Positions 1-10,234 of a stretch of DNA of 20,598 bases are shown here, piece after piece. Source of the DNA: Didymodactylos carnosus (Eukaryota > Rotifera > Eurotatoria > Philodinida > Philodinidae); assembly GCA_905250885.1 (NCBI GenBank), contig CAJNOQ010003334.1, positions 1 through 20,598 of the forward strand. The letters run 5' to 3'. Under the pieces are notes generated by a model that saw only the letters and a program-made list of their open reading frames with translations, was not told the DNA's origin and made no database searches. Made by a program: the position numbers and the translations under genes. Within the stretch, counting starts at the first letter, position 1. Every line of letters starts with the position of its first letter.

Positions 1-1009
1 GTTAGAATAAATCATATGTAAATGACTGGCAACATTTTATATTTTTAAAGGGAAACAGGAACAATAACTTTTTAACACTTTGGATCGATTATAAGAATTC
101 TATTTTTAATGCTATGAACGGACACACATAGCACACTAACGACCTGTCCATAGAGAAACGACATATTCTTCCTCATAGCTCGACTTTTCGATATACATAC
201 CCATCGTGTAGCCTGAACTGTCTACTTTCAGAATCTATATCACTTTTCACCTTATAAGTGCTCATCTGGAAGTTTTAAAAGAGTTTTCCAAAAGTCCTAA
301 AGCATAGCGTTCCACAAAAGAAGATTGTTGCAAACCACATACATATTCATTTTACTTCAACATCTATATTTGTAGGGTAAAGTCTGTTCTCTAAAACAGG
401 GTCCCATATAGTTGTGTACGACTGAAAAGAAACATTCTCCGAAAAGTTCTAGAATGCATCATAAGTACATAGTACATTTTCTTGCTAACGGGGTTGATAC
501 AAGACGGATGAAACGTAACTATCACCACTATGTTCTAAATTTAATATGTTGGCTGTTAATAATTACTAAAATACTGTCAACCTTTCAAATTTGCGATTCT
601 ATTCAAAGGACATTCGTAGCTTAGAGTACTTTGAGTTTGGTACTATTAGCGTTTTGTACGGATATTGTTCTCAGAATCTGCAATAGGTGTACAAATCGGG
701 TTGGTTTTTAATAGAACTAGGCAGCTGAATTCACAAAAGACTGCGGGCAAGTCTTTTTATTTCGTCTGCTTTGTTCAGAAATGGCACTTTTTTCGAATAT
801 AAAAAGACAAATATTTAGATTTCTAACTTCACACGTGTGACAAAGAAGAACGGAAACAAAAGCCAAAAATCTTTAGCATTTTTTGAGTTTGTGTTTCCAG
901 ATGTTCATTTAAAATGCGCCCAGAGTCTAGATATATTGCAGATTCTAAACAAAATACACTGTCAAAAAAAAGTGTCTTAATAAACCACTCGGCTGACTTC
1001 AAAATTAGG
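1..1009. other. non-coding stretch, no gene recognised
   Basis: I see no spliced or unspliced gene here. Two open frames of about 70 codons (412-624 and 914-1132) have no recognisable protein features, and the second overlaps the foldback repeat that follows. A string TACACTGTCAAAAAAAA at 955-971 resembles the ends of the element at 7985-9758, but I found no partner end, so it may be chance. Confidence 0.5.
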
Positions 1010-1264
1010 CATGCAACAGTCTTTTTTCATGTTTCTCAAAAAATGGTTTGTATTTTCGCAACAACGAACTATGACAGTTACTTCTGGGTCATTGTATCAA
1101 AAACGCTTTTTAAAGAAACTAAGCAACTTTAAAAATATCTACTATATGCCATATTGTAGAGAAATGTTTGCTCTACAAAACTGCTGATTTCAGAAAATTT
1201 CATAGTTCGTTGTTGCGAAAATACAAACCATTATTTGAAAAATACGAGAAAAAACTGTTGCATG
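1010..1264. repeat. foldback (inverted-repeat) element, about 65-bp arms
   Basis: The left arm (1010-1074, beginning CATGCAACAG and ending ACTATGA) is repeated in reverse complement at 1200-1264. The innermost 30 or so bases, including TTTGTATTTTCGCAACAACG, match exactly, and there are a few mismatches further out. The 125-bp centre is AT-rich and contains a small 7-bp stem (TGTAGAG/CTCTACA). No coding capacity or target duplication was found. A foldback or MITE-type element is the likely class. Confidence 0.75.
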
Positions 1265-1517
1265 TCTATTCAAAATGCTGCTACAGTGCGTTTTAATGGC
1301 ACGTCAGGTGCATTTTCTCATCTTTTTACTGTTAGTCGCCTTCATGTCTTCCAAAAAACACCTCATAGTCGCTGCTTTTTTTGAAAAAAATAGCTTAGAT
1401 ACATTTGTTAAACATCACTAATACATCAAAAACATAAATGCCAGTTTAGTGTAAAAAGCTACCAATCCAACATAAATCTAAAATGTTTTCTGGAAAGTAT
1501 GAGTTCTTGAGTGCAGG

Positions 1518-2546
1518 GCACGTTCCTATTTCCTGGAAATTCAAAGGTTTCAGACTGTATATGAACTTTTTCAGAAAGTATTTGTTTGCAAAAAGAGGGA
1601 TTAGATAAAGTGATGTCACTTCCCTAATAAAATTCCTATGAGTTTCCTGACAAGATCCGAGACATATCTTGCCAGTATTCCACTAGGATTTCGTTTTAAT
1701 TTCTTAGGATCCTAACAAAATTCTACAGAATCCTAATGAAATCAAATATATCCGAAATTCATAGGATTTTCTAAGATTCGGTTAGGATCCTAAACAAACT
1801 TAAGTGAAATCTTAGTAGGATCCTAGCATTTTAGGATCATGCTAGAAAGTTATTAGCTGGTCCTAAATGTTAGGATCTTGTAAGATCCTCGTAGGACAGA
1901 GACAGAAAAGGATTTTGTTAGGATTTTGTCTAGGCTTAGTTCTGGCGTATGGTAAGGTAAGGCTATGCTACTCATATAAATAAATATATCCTCACCATTA
2001 CCTAACACTCGTAGGTTAGGTAAAGTCCAGAAATCTAAATGACTTTCCTCAAATTACCTACTACTCTAAGGTTCGGTAAGATGAGGGTTAGGTAAGGCGA
2101 GGTAAGGTCGGTAAATCCAACTCACTTTCCTCACATTACCCAACGCTCTAAGGTTAGGTGAGGTGAGGTAAGGTCAGCAAATCCAATGACTTCTCTCACG
2201 TTACCTAACACTCTTAGATTAGATAAGGTCGAGAAATTCAAAAGTTTTGCACACACGTATAAAACATCCTTGGAGGTGAAATGAAAATATAAGTATAATA
2301 TATGATAGCCAGCGGGTTTGAATTGTGCATACTATAAAGTTTCCTGACGTTGCCTACAGTGATAACAATGTGAGATAACGTGACGAAAGTTATTTAGATT
2401 TTCCGACCTTACTTCACCTTACCTAATATAAGAGTATTGGATGAGGTATAGTATACATGTATATTACTATCCTACCTAAAAGTCAATTTCCATTAAATTT
2501 CACTTTATACTTGTACATTTTGAATTTCCACGCAATAGGAACGTGC
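1518..2546. mobile_element. probable non-autonomous DNA element with 28-bp terminal inverted repeats
   Basis: Bases 1518-1545 (GCACGTTCCTATT...GGAAATTCAAA) recur as the reverse complement at 2519-2546 with three mismatches in 28. Between them lie two kinds of internal repeat: a cluster of TAGGATCC/AGGATCTT-like words at about 1640-1930, and tandem GGTTAGGTAAGG-type repeats at 1991-2244. There is no transposase frame. I could not define a target-site duplication, so the exact outer ends are uncertain. The shared TAGGATCC vocabulary ties this stretch to the element at 2727-3443. Confidence 0.55.
1991..2244. repeat. degenerate tandem repeat, about four units of 50-82 bp
   Basis: Units start near 1991, 2048, 2130 and 2195. 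Each reads roughly CTCAC-ATTACCTAAC-ACTCT-AAGGTTAGGTAAGG, followed by a spacer containing AAATCCAA and ACTTTC. Each unit carries its own small inverted repeat (TTACCTAAC against GTTAGGTAA), so the array is a chain of short potential hairpins. Unit lengths vary because the AGGTAAGGTGAGG part has expanded differently. It lies inside the 1518-2546 inverted-repeat element. Confidence 0.7.
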
Positions 2547-2726
2547 AATGCTGTAAAGTTCTTGGGAATATAAAACTATTTCTTATCAGTTCTCCATGAT
2601 AGATTATCTATATTCTGTAAGTTTCATTATTCGCAGATTTCTTTCGTGTTATCAAAATTTCCTGATTTTTAGCAACATTCTTACTATAGACGAAAGTCTC
2701 CGTAGATTTTTTTATCTGTGCTCCAG

Positions 2727-3443
2727 TACCCAGGTCAAACAATCCTACCATAGGATCTTACAAGATCCTACGTAGGATCCTACCAAATCCACATAGGATC
2801 TTGTAGGAAAGGCGTAAGACTTCTTTGTCTTGGATTTATCCTATACTTTCCTGTCGTAGGATCCAATCAGATCCTACGCAAGGTCTTATAGGATCTTACG
2901 TAGGGTTTCATAAGAATCCTGGCATATTTGAAACCAAAATATTCAGTCTTAAATCAGCTGTTTATTTACTGCTAGCTTTATTTATTTACTTTTTCTCTTT
3001 TGGGTTCTTTCCCAGTCTCTGAATCAGGACTAGGATGAACCCAAGAACAGTGGGTGAGCTTCCATATTGATGTTCACACTGTTCAGTGCGAAAAATTGAA
3101 CTTATTCAACTCGACTTTTTATTTTTTTCAGCGTCGTATTTATAACCGTTTCTCTGCCAAACAAAACGGTGAATAGAAAAGACGACAGAACAGAGAAAAA
3201 TAAGAATCCTATGAAATCTTATCGTAGCATTTCATAGAATTGTATAGGAATCCTACAATAAGAATCCTAGTAGGATTTTCGTTGCGATCCTATGGTAAGA
3301 TTCATATAAGATCTTATGATAGGATTTTTATAGAAAATTCATAAGATTCCTATAGGAATCCTATGATAAACTATCATCCATAGGATCCCATAGGATCCCA
3401 TAGGATCTTGTAGGATCCTACATAGGATTCATTGACCTGGGTA
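2727..3443. mobile_element. TA-flanked MITE-like element with TAGGATCCTA subterminal arrays
   Basis: The left end TACCCAGGTCAA (2727-2738) is matched by TTGACCTGGGTA (3432-3443). This gives a perfect CCCAGGTCAA terminal inverted repeat bordered on both sides by TA, as expected of a TA target-site duplication. Inside both ends are arrays of TAGGATCCTA-like palindromes (about 2741-2910 and 3205-3430), including three successive copies of CCATAGGATC at 3378-3407. The unpaired centre has no credible coding frame. A non-autonomous element mobilised by a TA-targeting (Tc1/mariner-like) transposase is the most likely reading; the superfamily is inference. Confidence 0.7.
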
Positions 3444-3800
3444 GACATTTCGCATTGTCTCTTTGAATATTTTCTCTTAGCTTACTCTTCTCAGCTTAGT
3501 AAGTATCTTATTTTAATCTGTTGCTTGTTTGTTTAATTATGTTAAATTCATTCAAACCAAATACATAAATTAGTCAAATTTATATAGAACCGAAAAACGA
3601 TAGATCGTCCATTCGCTGTCCCCATACATATACTGAGATATATCTGAAAAGTCTCATAACTAACAAACAATTTACTCCTTTTTTGTCTTATCTGTCTAAA
3701 TCGAAGAAGAGAAACTAACATTCTTTTTATCCTCTTTGTTTATCTCAGATAAACTTATTCATTTCTTTTTTGCATGTTTTTAGTCATAGCCCACTTTTAT
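3444..3800. other. non-coding, AT-rich stretch
   Basis: I see only AT-rich and pyrimidine-rich sequence with no gene or clear repeat here. Confidence 0.4.
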
Positions 3801-4093
3801 AAGGCATCCCGGCGTATTTAATGCATCCTCAATGCCTTAAGGACATCGGAATGCCTTACTTTATGCATCCAAAATGCACCTGATTTACATGGGAGGATGT
3901 CTTGACTAAGCATCCGCGATGCCGCACAAAGATATTATGGGTGCGGTGCATAAAACTTGAATCCAGCCGCCTTCGTAGGGCATCAAGATGCGTCTTTTTT
4001 ACATGAAAATATTTTCTTACTGATCAAAAATGAAGTTGCGTTTGAGGCACCTAAATTTTTTTTAAAAAATGCATCTCGTTTTTCTCAGTGTGT
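3801..4093. repeat. cluster of GCATCC / GGATGC-type short repeats
   Basis: The words GGCATC, GCATCC, AATGCC and GATGCC recur about ten times on both strands between 3801 and 3995, for example GCATCCTCAATGCC and GCATCCGCGATGCC. One more, ATGCATCTCG, sits near 4070 beside a TTTTTCTCAGTG end at about 4080-4093. This style resembles the subterminal repeat arrays of the other elements in this window. No matching left terminus was found, so this may be a truncated or degraded element. Confidence 0.4.
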
Positions 4094-4370
4094 CTCTGAC
4101 AAAGAATTTCTTTCTGGATAATATTTTTACTATAGGTTATGTTCTTTATAAACTTCGATTCCTGAACGTTTGATGTAAATTGGTTTCACGATATAGAAAA
4201 GTTTTTCTCAAAACATGCATTAGTGTTATACGATAGATGAAATGAGCGAAACTTTTGTTAATTGTATCGATCATTTGAGCTCTTTCTATCAAGCAAATTA
4301 TGCTTTAATACAGTACTCTAAATATGCTACTACCATTTTTATCAATCATTATCCGATTTTAGGCTTGGAA

Positions 4371-6860
4371 ATGGTCCATCAATATTTATGTTCATTAATA
4401 TCTTTTTTTGTACCAACAACAAGTTGGATATTACTGATTGTATTTGTTATTCTCTTAATAATCTATATTAAGCAAATTCTCAACTCTTATCGAACATTTC
4501 AGCGAATAGGTTTAAATGGTCCAAAACCAAGTTTTGTGGTCGGAAATTTTATTCAAATGTTAAAGCATCCAAAATATCCCTCATTTCGTTTAACGGAGTG
4601 GACAAAACAATACGGAAAAATTTTTGGTTTTTATATTGGACATACACCAATTATATGCATTTCAGATCCAAATTTCATTCAAGAAATGATGGTTACACAA
4701 TTCAGTAGTTTTCATTCTCGTCGTCCATTACCTTTACAACAACTAGATCTTCGTCATTTACTTGCATGTACTGGTAAGCAGCAATCCTCAAATACTTGAA
4801 AAAGATACTTATCATACAGCCTATTTCTATTAAAAGTTTTCTTTGTGTTTAAAGTTTAACAGTCTTTTTGATATTCGACTTCTTCATTTTCGATACAGTA
4901 CGCAACTTTTGTTTGATGCTTCCAATAACTCTTTGTATATTTGCTTTCTTTTATGCTGTTCATGTGTGAAACAGTTGAACATACGCAAAAAACATACGTC
5001 TCATTTGCTATGATTACAGCAACTTGCACCTAAATATACTGATGTTAAAGTACGGAGTGTACCATCGGTATGTGAATTCAGTGTTAGGAATTACATTATC
5101 ATTAAAGAACAATATCAACTATTGCTGAACACTATCCAAAAACTGTTGTTTTTGAGCGATAAAGTGTGATTTTTGTTTAAAAAAAAGAAATATAACATCT
5201 AAATATTGATTATAAAAACTTATATTATTTTATTTCAACAAAAAGTTGAGAGACGAGAGAGATAGACCTGAACGTGGTGTGAAGTAAACGCTAACCGAAA
5301 AAAATATTTGAGAAAATAAAATTATCTTCTATCTTCATACGGAAATAGATTTAAAATATGAGAAAAACGATTCAGTGGTGATTCCTGATTGATATTAAAA
5401 ACTTCAATATTGGGATTACCTTAATACCAAACGCTTTGTACCGATATCGACAATTGCCTATGTGTAATGATAACTAACTATTATTTCAATTCAGGTCAAG
5501 AATGGAAACGACAACGACAAGTTATTAATCCTACATTTAGTCCAAATAAGTTAAAGGAAATGATAGAATTAGTTAACAAGTGTGGAGGTAATCATATTTA
5601 TTTGCTAAATTATCTTCATTTAAATTAATTTAAAACTGATCTTTTAGATAAATTATTAATTAAATTAGATGAACTGTGTGAAAAACAAATGGAATTTGAT
5701 ATAGGTCTATTATTAAAGCGTACAACGTTAGACATTATTTTCAATTGTGCTTTCGGAATTGAAAGTGATATTCAAAATAACATCACTGATCCCTATTTTC
5801 AACGGTGTGCACAAGTATTTAAATTTAATTTAATTCAAATGATATTAACATTTTTATCCACGCTTTTTCCTGAATTCAACATCGTATGGGTTAACATCTT
5901 TCGTTACTGTAATTTTTTTTTATTATGGATAAGAGATAATATTCCATTCATGGAATATTTGATTGATGTAGATCCCAATATGTGGTTACAAAGTAAAGTT
6001 GAAAATGTTATTAAAAAACGTCAACAAAGTGAAAATAAAAGAATCGATTTATTACAGTTAATGCTAGATGCAAGTTCGTTTCATGAATCAGCAAATTTAT
6101 CGTCTCCTTCTAACGTAAGCTTCATACTAAAATCATCGAAGATAGAATGAAAGTCATAAGGATGTTCTTTCGTGTTAAATGGAAAATATTGATACATACT
6201 TTATTGTTATGTTTGTTTTAGGAAGTATCCCAGTCAGCTAGAACATTGAGTTATTCTGAGTTACTGATGAATATTTATTTATTTATGTTGGCTGGTTATG
6301 AAACAAGTTCAACAGCACTCTCTTATTTATGTTACGTACTAGCAACACATCAACACGAACAAAAAATATTACAAAATGAAATTGAACATAATTTAACATC
6401 AGATTTCAATTATGAGAATATCAATAAATTAGAATATTTGGATATGTTTATACGTGAAACATTAAGAATGTATCCTATAGCACCATTTATTGTCAATCGA
6501 AAATGTAATGATGATTGTACGATCAACGGTATGCAAATAAAACATGGAATGAATTTTATCATTGATATGTTCAGTGTTCATTATGATCCCGTGCTATGGG
6601 GTCCAACAGATCCGAATATTTTCTATCCAGAAAGATTTAAGACAAAACGTCATCCTGCTGCATGGTTACCTTTTGGTATTGGACCGCGTAATTGTATTGG
6701 TTTACGATTTGCTATGATGGAAATAAAACTAACATTAATCAAAATCTTGAAATGTTATACAGTTTTATCCGGTGAAAAAACGCTAAGTCATTTCAAAGAA
6801 CATGAGGTGTTTGTCATATCACCCAAATTTGGCATTTGGATACAATTACAACGAAGATAA
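4371..6860 (+). CDS. cytochrome P450, CYP3-clan-like, four exons
   Basis: This encodes a haem-thiolate monooxygenase, expected to be anchored in the ER membrane and to oxidise lipids or foreign compounds. Exons are 4371-4773, 5495-5587, 5648-6114 and 6222-6860, with introns of 721, 60 and 107 bp, giving 533 residues. From this start there is an N-terminal membrane helix (about residues 17-36), a GPKP proline-rich hinge, a WKRQR C-helix (W at 138), the I-helix oxygen-binding AGYETS (345-350), the K-helix ETLR (400-403), PERF (457-460) and the haem loop FGIGPRNCIG with its axial Cys at 479. All key residues are intact. The style matches CYP3A/CYP5-like proteins, which are about 500-530 residues long. 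An in-frame ATG at 4242 would add 43 residues before the anchor; I prefer 4371 because it places the membrane helix at the N-terminus as usual. The substrate cannot be told. Confidence 0.93.
4774..5494 (+). other. long first intron of the P450 gene
   Basis: The intron runs from GTAAGC to TTCAATTCAG and splits a Gly codon (phase 1). It is several times longer than the gene's other introns. I see no repeat or hidden exon in it; the P450 sequence joins without a gap across it. Confidence 0.85.
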
Positions 6861-7350
6861 AAACATTCTAACATAGAGGTTTTTTTAAGTATTTTCCGTC
6901 CATTCTATTGTTTTATTGAGAATTCAATGTAAAAAACAGGTGATTTCTATTGTCATTATGAAACCGATGAACTTAAAAAAATTTTAGTTGTAATTCTAAG
7001 TCTAATAAAATATTTTCCCAGAATACACTCATAATACAATAATAGTAGAAGAAACTAATTACTTGAACTTTTGGATAAGAGACACCGCACTCATTCTCAT
7101 CCAGAACTGCATTCTCGTTATAAACACAATCCATGCGTGTTTATGGACTTATATAAGTACCATTTATTGTTGAAAACTAATAAAAAAATTTCATTAATAC
7201 GCACATGATCCCTCTAAAATGTATATGATCGAGTTGTCTCTACGATAATCACTGTCTATTTAAAGATAAGTGGTTTAGTTTTATTTATTGATAAATATTA
7301 AAAAAATGGTGAGACTGATAAGGTGATGGAATCGGAAATGTAAAGGCCAT
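6861..7350. other. P450 3' flank and intergenic DNA
   Basis: Apart from the candidate poly(A) signal I see no gene, RNA or clear repeat here. Confidence 0.4.
7004..7009 (+). terminator. candidate polyadenylation signal of the P450 gene
   Basis: AATAAA lies 144 bp after the stop codon and is the first canonical hexamer on this strand. The position suits a short 3' UTR, but the hexamer is common in such AT-rich DNA. Confidence 0.4.
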
Positions 7351-7459
7351 GTTCATACTACAAGATTTAGTTGAAATTCTCGACCTCTGATTAGTATTAA
7401 TACTTAAAAACATCAATCAAAAGCAAGACTAATCCTTGGTTAAATCTTATAGTGTGAAC
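7351..7459. mobile_element. small MITE, 109 bp, with about 19-bp terminal inverted repeats
   Basis: GTTCATACTACAAGATTTA at the left is matched by the reverse complement of TAAATCTTATAGTGTGAAC at the right, with two mismatches. The centre is AT-rich and non-coding. A more diverged sequence with related words (CTAAGATTAAGTCGAGTGTG) lies at about 7731-7755 and may be part of a second, decayed copy. No target duplication is clear. Confidence 0.55.
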
Positions 7460-7984
7460 ACAGTCAAAGATAATTAATTCAAAATTACTTCGAATATGTG
7501 AAAATATGTTATCAGATACCCAAAGTATATTAGGTATCCAAATACTGAAAAATAGTCTCCATCATAATACTTAGACGAGCACCTGAAACCTATATCAAAG
7601 CAGCCAATTATCCAAAATTTCTTAAATACTCGTAGTATTATGCATAACAGTATATCTGTTCGATACCATAGAACGAGCGCATCCACTATGGTTAAGTAAG
7701 ATAAGTTTGAAGTCAATCCACAATCCTTAGCTAAGATTAAGTCGAGTGTGCACACGTAACGTTCACTTAAGTTTAAGAGCTCTCTGATATTGATGAAATA
7801 AATCCACTTACCCATTTTTCATTTTGAAATAGTTGCACGCGCATAGTTTCAATACTCTGCTTTCTTTTAAGAATCAAACCATGGTGATTGCTGCCATCTT
7901 TAATACTATTCGTACGCACTGTCTAATTTTGTGAACATCGACCAATTACAAAAATTGGTTTATGAATAATATGATGAAATTTTA
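7460..7984. other. intergenic DNA with possible decayed MITE sequence
   Basis: The 113-codon frame on the minus strand (7815-7474) looks like chance: it has no recognisable domain and overlaps repeat-like words shared with the neighbouring MITE. Nothing else is recognisable. Confidence 0.4.
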
Positions 7985-9758
7985 CACTGTAAAAAAGTCG
8001 CACGTTTAAACTGTGCTAACCTGACGTTTTATCCATTCTAACCCGACACTTTAACCGTTCTAACCTGACACTTTTTCCAACCTGACGCTTAAAACGTCAG
8101 ATCCACATGACGTTTTAACCGTTCAGTTACAAAAAACGTCAGGTTGGAACGTTTCAAACTTCTGTATGATTTTGTATTTGGGAATGAAATAGCCAGTGGG
8201 TAGGGTTTGAAAAGGCATACTTTTCTAAAGAATGATTGAAGGAAGGCTCTCGATTTTTTTGAAGAAATCAGTTGTTATTGAAATAAAAATATTTTACATT
8301 TCACAGCGATGCTGTCTTTCCCATAATAATGTATTTAGCTCAAAAACGACGAATTTCTTGAAAAAACTGAGAACGACAAAGAGTTTCTAATAAGAATCTC
8401 TATTTAATCTAAAATATTTAATACTTATCTAATTATTGATGTTTTTCCTGAAATATTTGTTTATTTTTTCTTGTTCTATTGTTTTCTTTATAAAAATTAT
8501 ATTCACAACATTAACGTTGTTGTAATAAAAATACAGAAGTTTATACTCTGATTTGTTTGTCAATCGGGACTTGCAAGAATATCTGTGTGCAAGCGTGTAA
8601 GATCATGTGAACTCGTTACAAAAGAACCAGCGGTTTCCTCACATTTTACCTTGTGACATTCAGGTTATTCTATGACATGTGTACTCTAAAGATTGACGAT
8701 TCGGCACAGTGCTTTAATGATGGGTTAAGATTAATGGGACAAGCCAGAAAAAAATGGGTTTCCATTTTGAATAATGAATTTCCATTCTGTTTCCCACGCT
8801 GAGACAAGTACACCCCACTTTGTTTTCTACTTTTCATTTGAGAATTTTCTCTTTGTCTTTTTTTACATATTTTCTGCCTCAGAAAAGTAACCCATCGATA
8901 ACTGTTTGTTGAACAAATGTGAACGAGAGAACTAGTATAATTTCTCTTTAATCCTCTAAATTTATCACGATCCGACACCACTAGTGTCTGACGATTAACA
9001 ACAACAGGATATTAGGAAGAAAAAATCTCTTCTAGCCGCTACTGGACAAAATTTTCAACTGTTCCCATTTTGTCCACTTTACGTTTCGTATCAAAGTGGA
9101 AAAATCCAGTTTAACGCTAATAGCAAAGTGCAAAGTTCCACTCTGGAAAAAATTGTATTAAAAACACTGATTCGACAGGTTGCTATTCTTTCTTGGGTGC
9201 CGCGAACTAATCCGAGAATTACAAAATGTGGAAAGCGATCATTCCTACTTGACGATTAAGGTGATAAATTCTTCTGTTTTGCATCTGATTTCTTTGAACA
9301 TTTAGGTTGTGATTAACAACCTTCCTTGGGGCAGTATGCAACACATTACTTCTACTGCTAAGTTTCTATGCATTTTACTTGAAAAATCAAATTTTAGTTC
9401 CAGTCTTTGCTTCTGTGAAGTTAATGATAAAATATTAGACATAGAAAGAATAATTCATTTTAAAACATTCGATGAGAAAAATCCGACGCTTAAACCGTCA
9501 GGTTGCATTACCTGACGGTTTAAGCGTCGGTTTTTTTTGTTTATTCAGGCGTAGATGACTCATCCGACCTGACTTTTTTTCCGTCGGGTTGCGCAACCTG
9601 ACGGAAAAAGCATCAAAAATCGTCAGGTTGGAACGGATAAAACGTCGTTGAATTTGTATTTTAAAGGATGATTCATAACCTGACGTTTTAAGAGTCCGGT
9701 TATTTGACGGTTAAACCGTCAGATTGGAATGGTTAAAGCGTGCGGTTTTTTAACAGTG
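7985..9758. mobile_element. 1.77-kb TA-flanked non-autonomous DNA transposon with CCTGACG subterminal repeats
   Basis: The left end TACACTGTAAAAAAGTCGCA and the right end (complement TACACTGTTAAAAAACCGCA) form a roughly 45-bp imperfect terminal inverted repeat with TA on both sides. Next to each end are dense CCTGACG/CGTCAGG repeats alternating with GTTTTAACC-like words (7999-8155 and about 9483-9735). The right array includes two near-perfect palindromes, 9483-9530 and 9576-9609. The AT-rich interior has no transposase: the frames at 8981-8670 (-) and 9309-9515 (+) have no known motifs. TA flanks favour a Tc1/mariner-type mobiliser. The CACTG start is also used by CACTA elements, but the 3-bp flanks do not match. 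Confidence 0.75.
9483..9530. repeat. perfect 21-bp palindrome in the transposon's right subterminal region
   Basis: CCGACGCTTAAACCGTCAGGT (9483-9503) is followed after TGCATT by its exact reverse complement (9510-9530), then a run of T. It contains the CCTGACGG word that recurs through the element. A second palindrome centred at 9592/9593 uses the same word with one mismatch. The likely role, by analogy with other elements, is transposase binding. Confidence 0.8.
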
Positions 9759-10234
9759 TATAACGTAAAAGATAAAGGAAAAAAAATTGATTTCAGGATA
9801 TGATTCATCGCTGCTGACATGTTTATGGGAGCCAACCCTTCCCAATAACAAGACGTATACAGTCATCTAATGTATACGTACAGATGAGCGGCAGAAAAAT
9901 AATAATGACTCACAGAACTTTGAGACCCTTTCCAGATAATATCTCGTTTGCTTTTTCTAATTCTAATCATAACATATTCTCTCTTGTTACACAGCTCTGT
10001 AGTTGTGTTGAGATTATAATACATTTATTATGACTTCATTAAGACTATCGTAATCATTGGTGGAACATGTGGGAATCGACTCGCTTCCTACAGGCAACAG
10101 CAAATGTTTCTTCTCAAAGGAAATATTGCTTTACCTATGTAAAATGAAGTAGTATAGAGACAGAAGATCCTCATTATCGATATATGCGCATTTACTATGT
10201 TTAGTCAAGTTTTCTTTCTTATTCTTCCTTGTAG
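9759..10234. other. upstream region of the WASP gene
   Basis: I see no gene here. The last 25 bases form a pyrimidine-rich tract ending in TAG immediately before the WASP start codon. Confidence 0.45.
10210..10234 (+). promoter_or_regulatory. splice acceptor abutting the WASP start codon (5' UTR intron or trans-splice site)
   Basis: A pyrimidine-rich run TTTCTTTCTTATTCTTCC ends in TTGTAG directly before ATG at 10235. This has the form of a 3' splice site. It could end a 5' UTR intron or accept a spliced leader; spliced-leader trans-splicing is known in bdelloid rotifers. The sequence alone cannot decide between them. Confidence 0.4.

Noticed and set aside
412-624. 70-codon open frame near the left edge
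   Set aside because: Starts without a convincing ATG context, has no domain, and nothing supports splicing to other exons.
1960-2470. Telomere-like TTAGG/AGGTAAGG repeats
   Set aside because: Units are long, irregular and contain inverted repeats; they lie inside an inverted-repeat element rather than forming a uniform short telomeric array.
4242-4370. Upstream in-frame ATG of the P450
   Set aside because: It would place the membrane anchor some 60 residues in and make the protein much longer before the C-helix than relatives; kept only as an alternative start.
7474-7815. 113-codon frame on the minus strand
   Set aside because: Hydrophobic, aromatic-rich composition typical of translated AT-rich DNA; overlaps repeat-like words shared with the MITE at 7351.
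8670-8981. 103-codon frame on the minus strand inside the 1.77-kb element, considered as a transposase fragment
   Set aside because: No DDE, zinc-finger or helix-turn-helix pattern is visible, and no neighbouring frame extends it.
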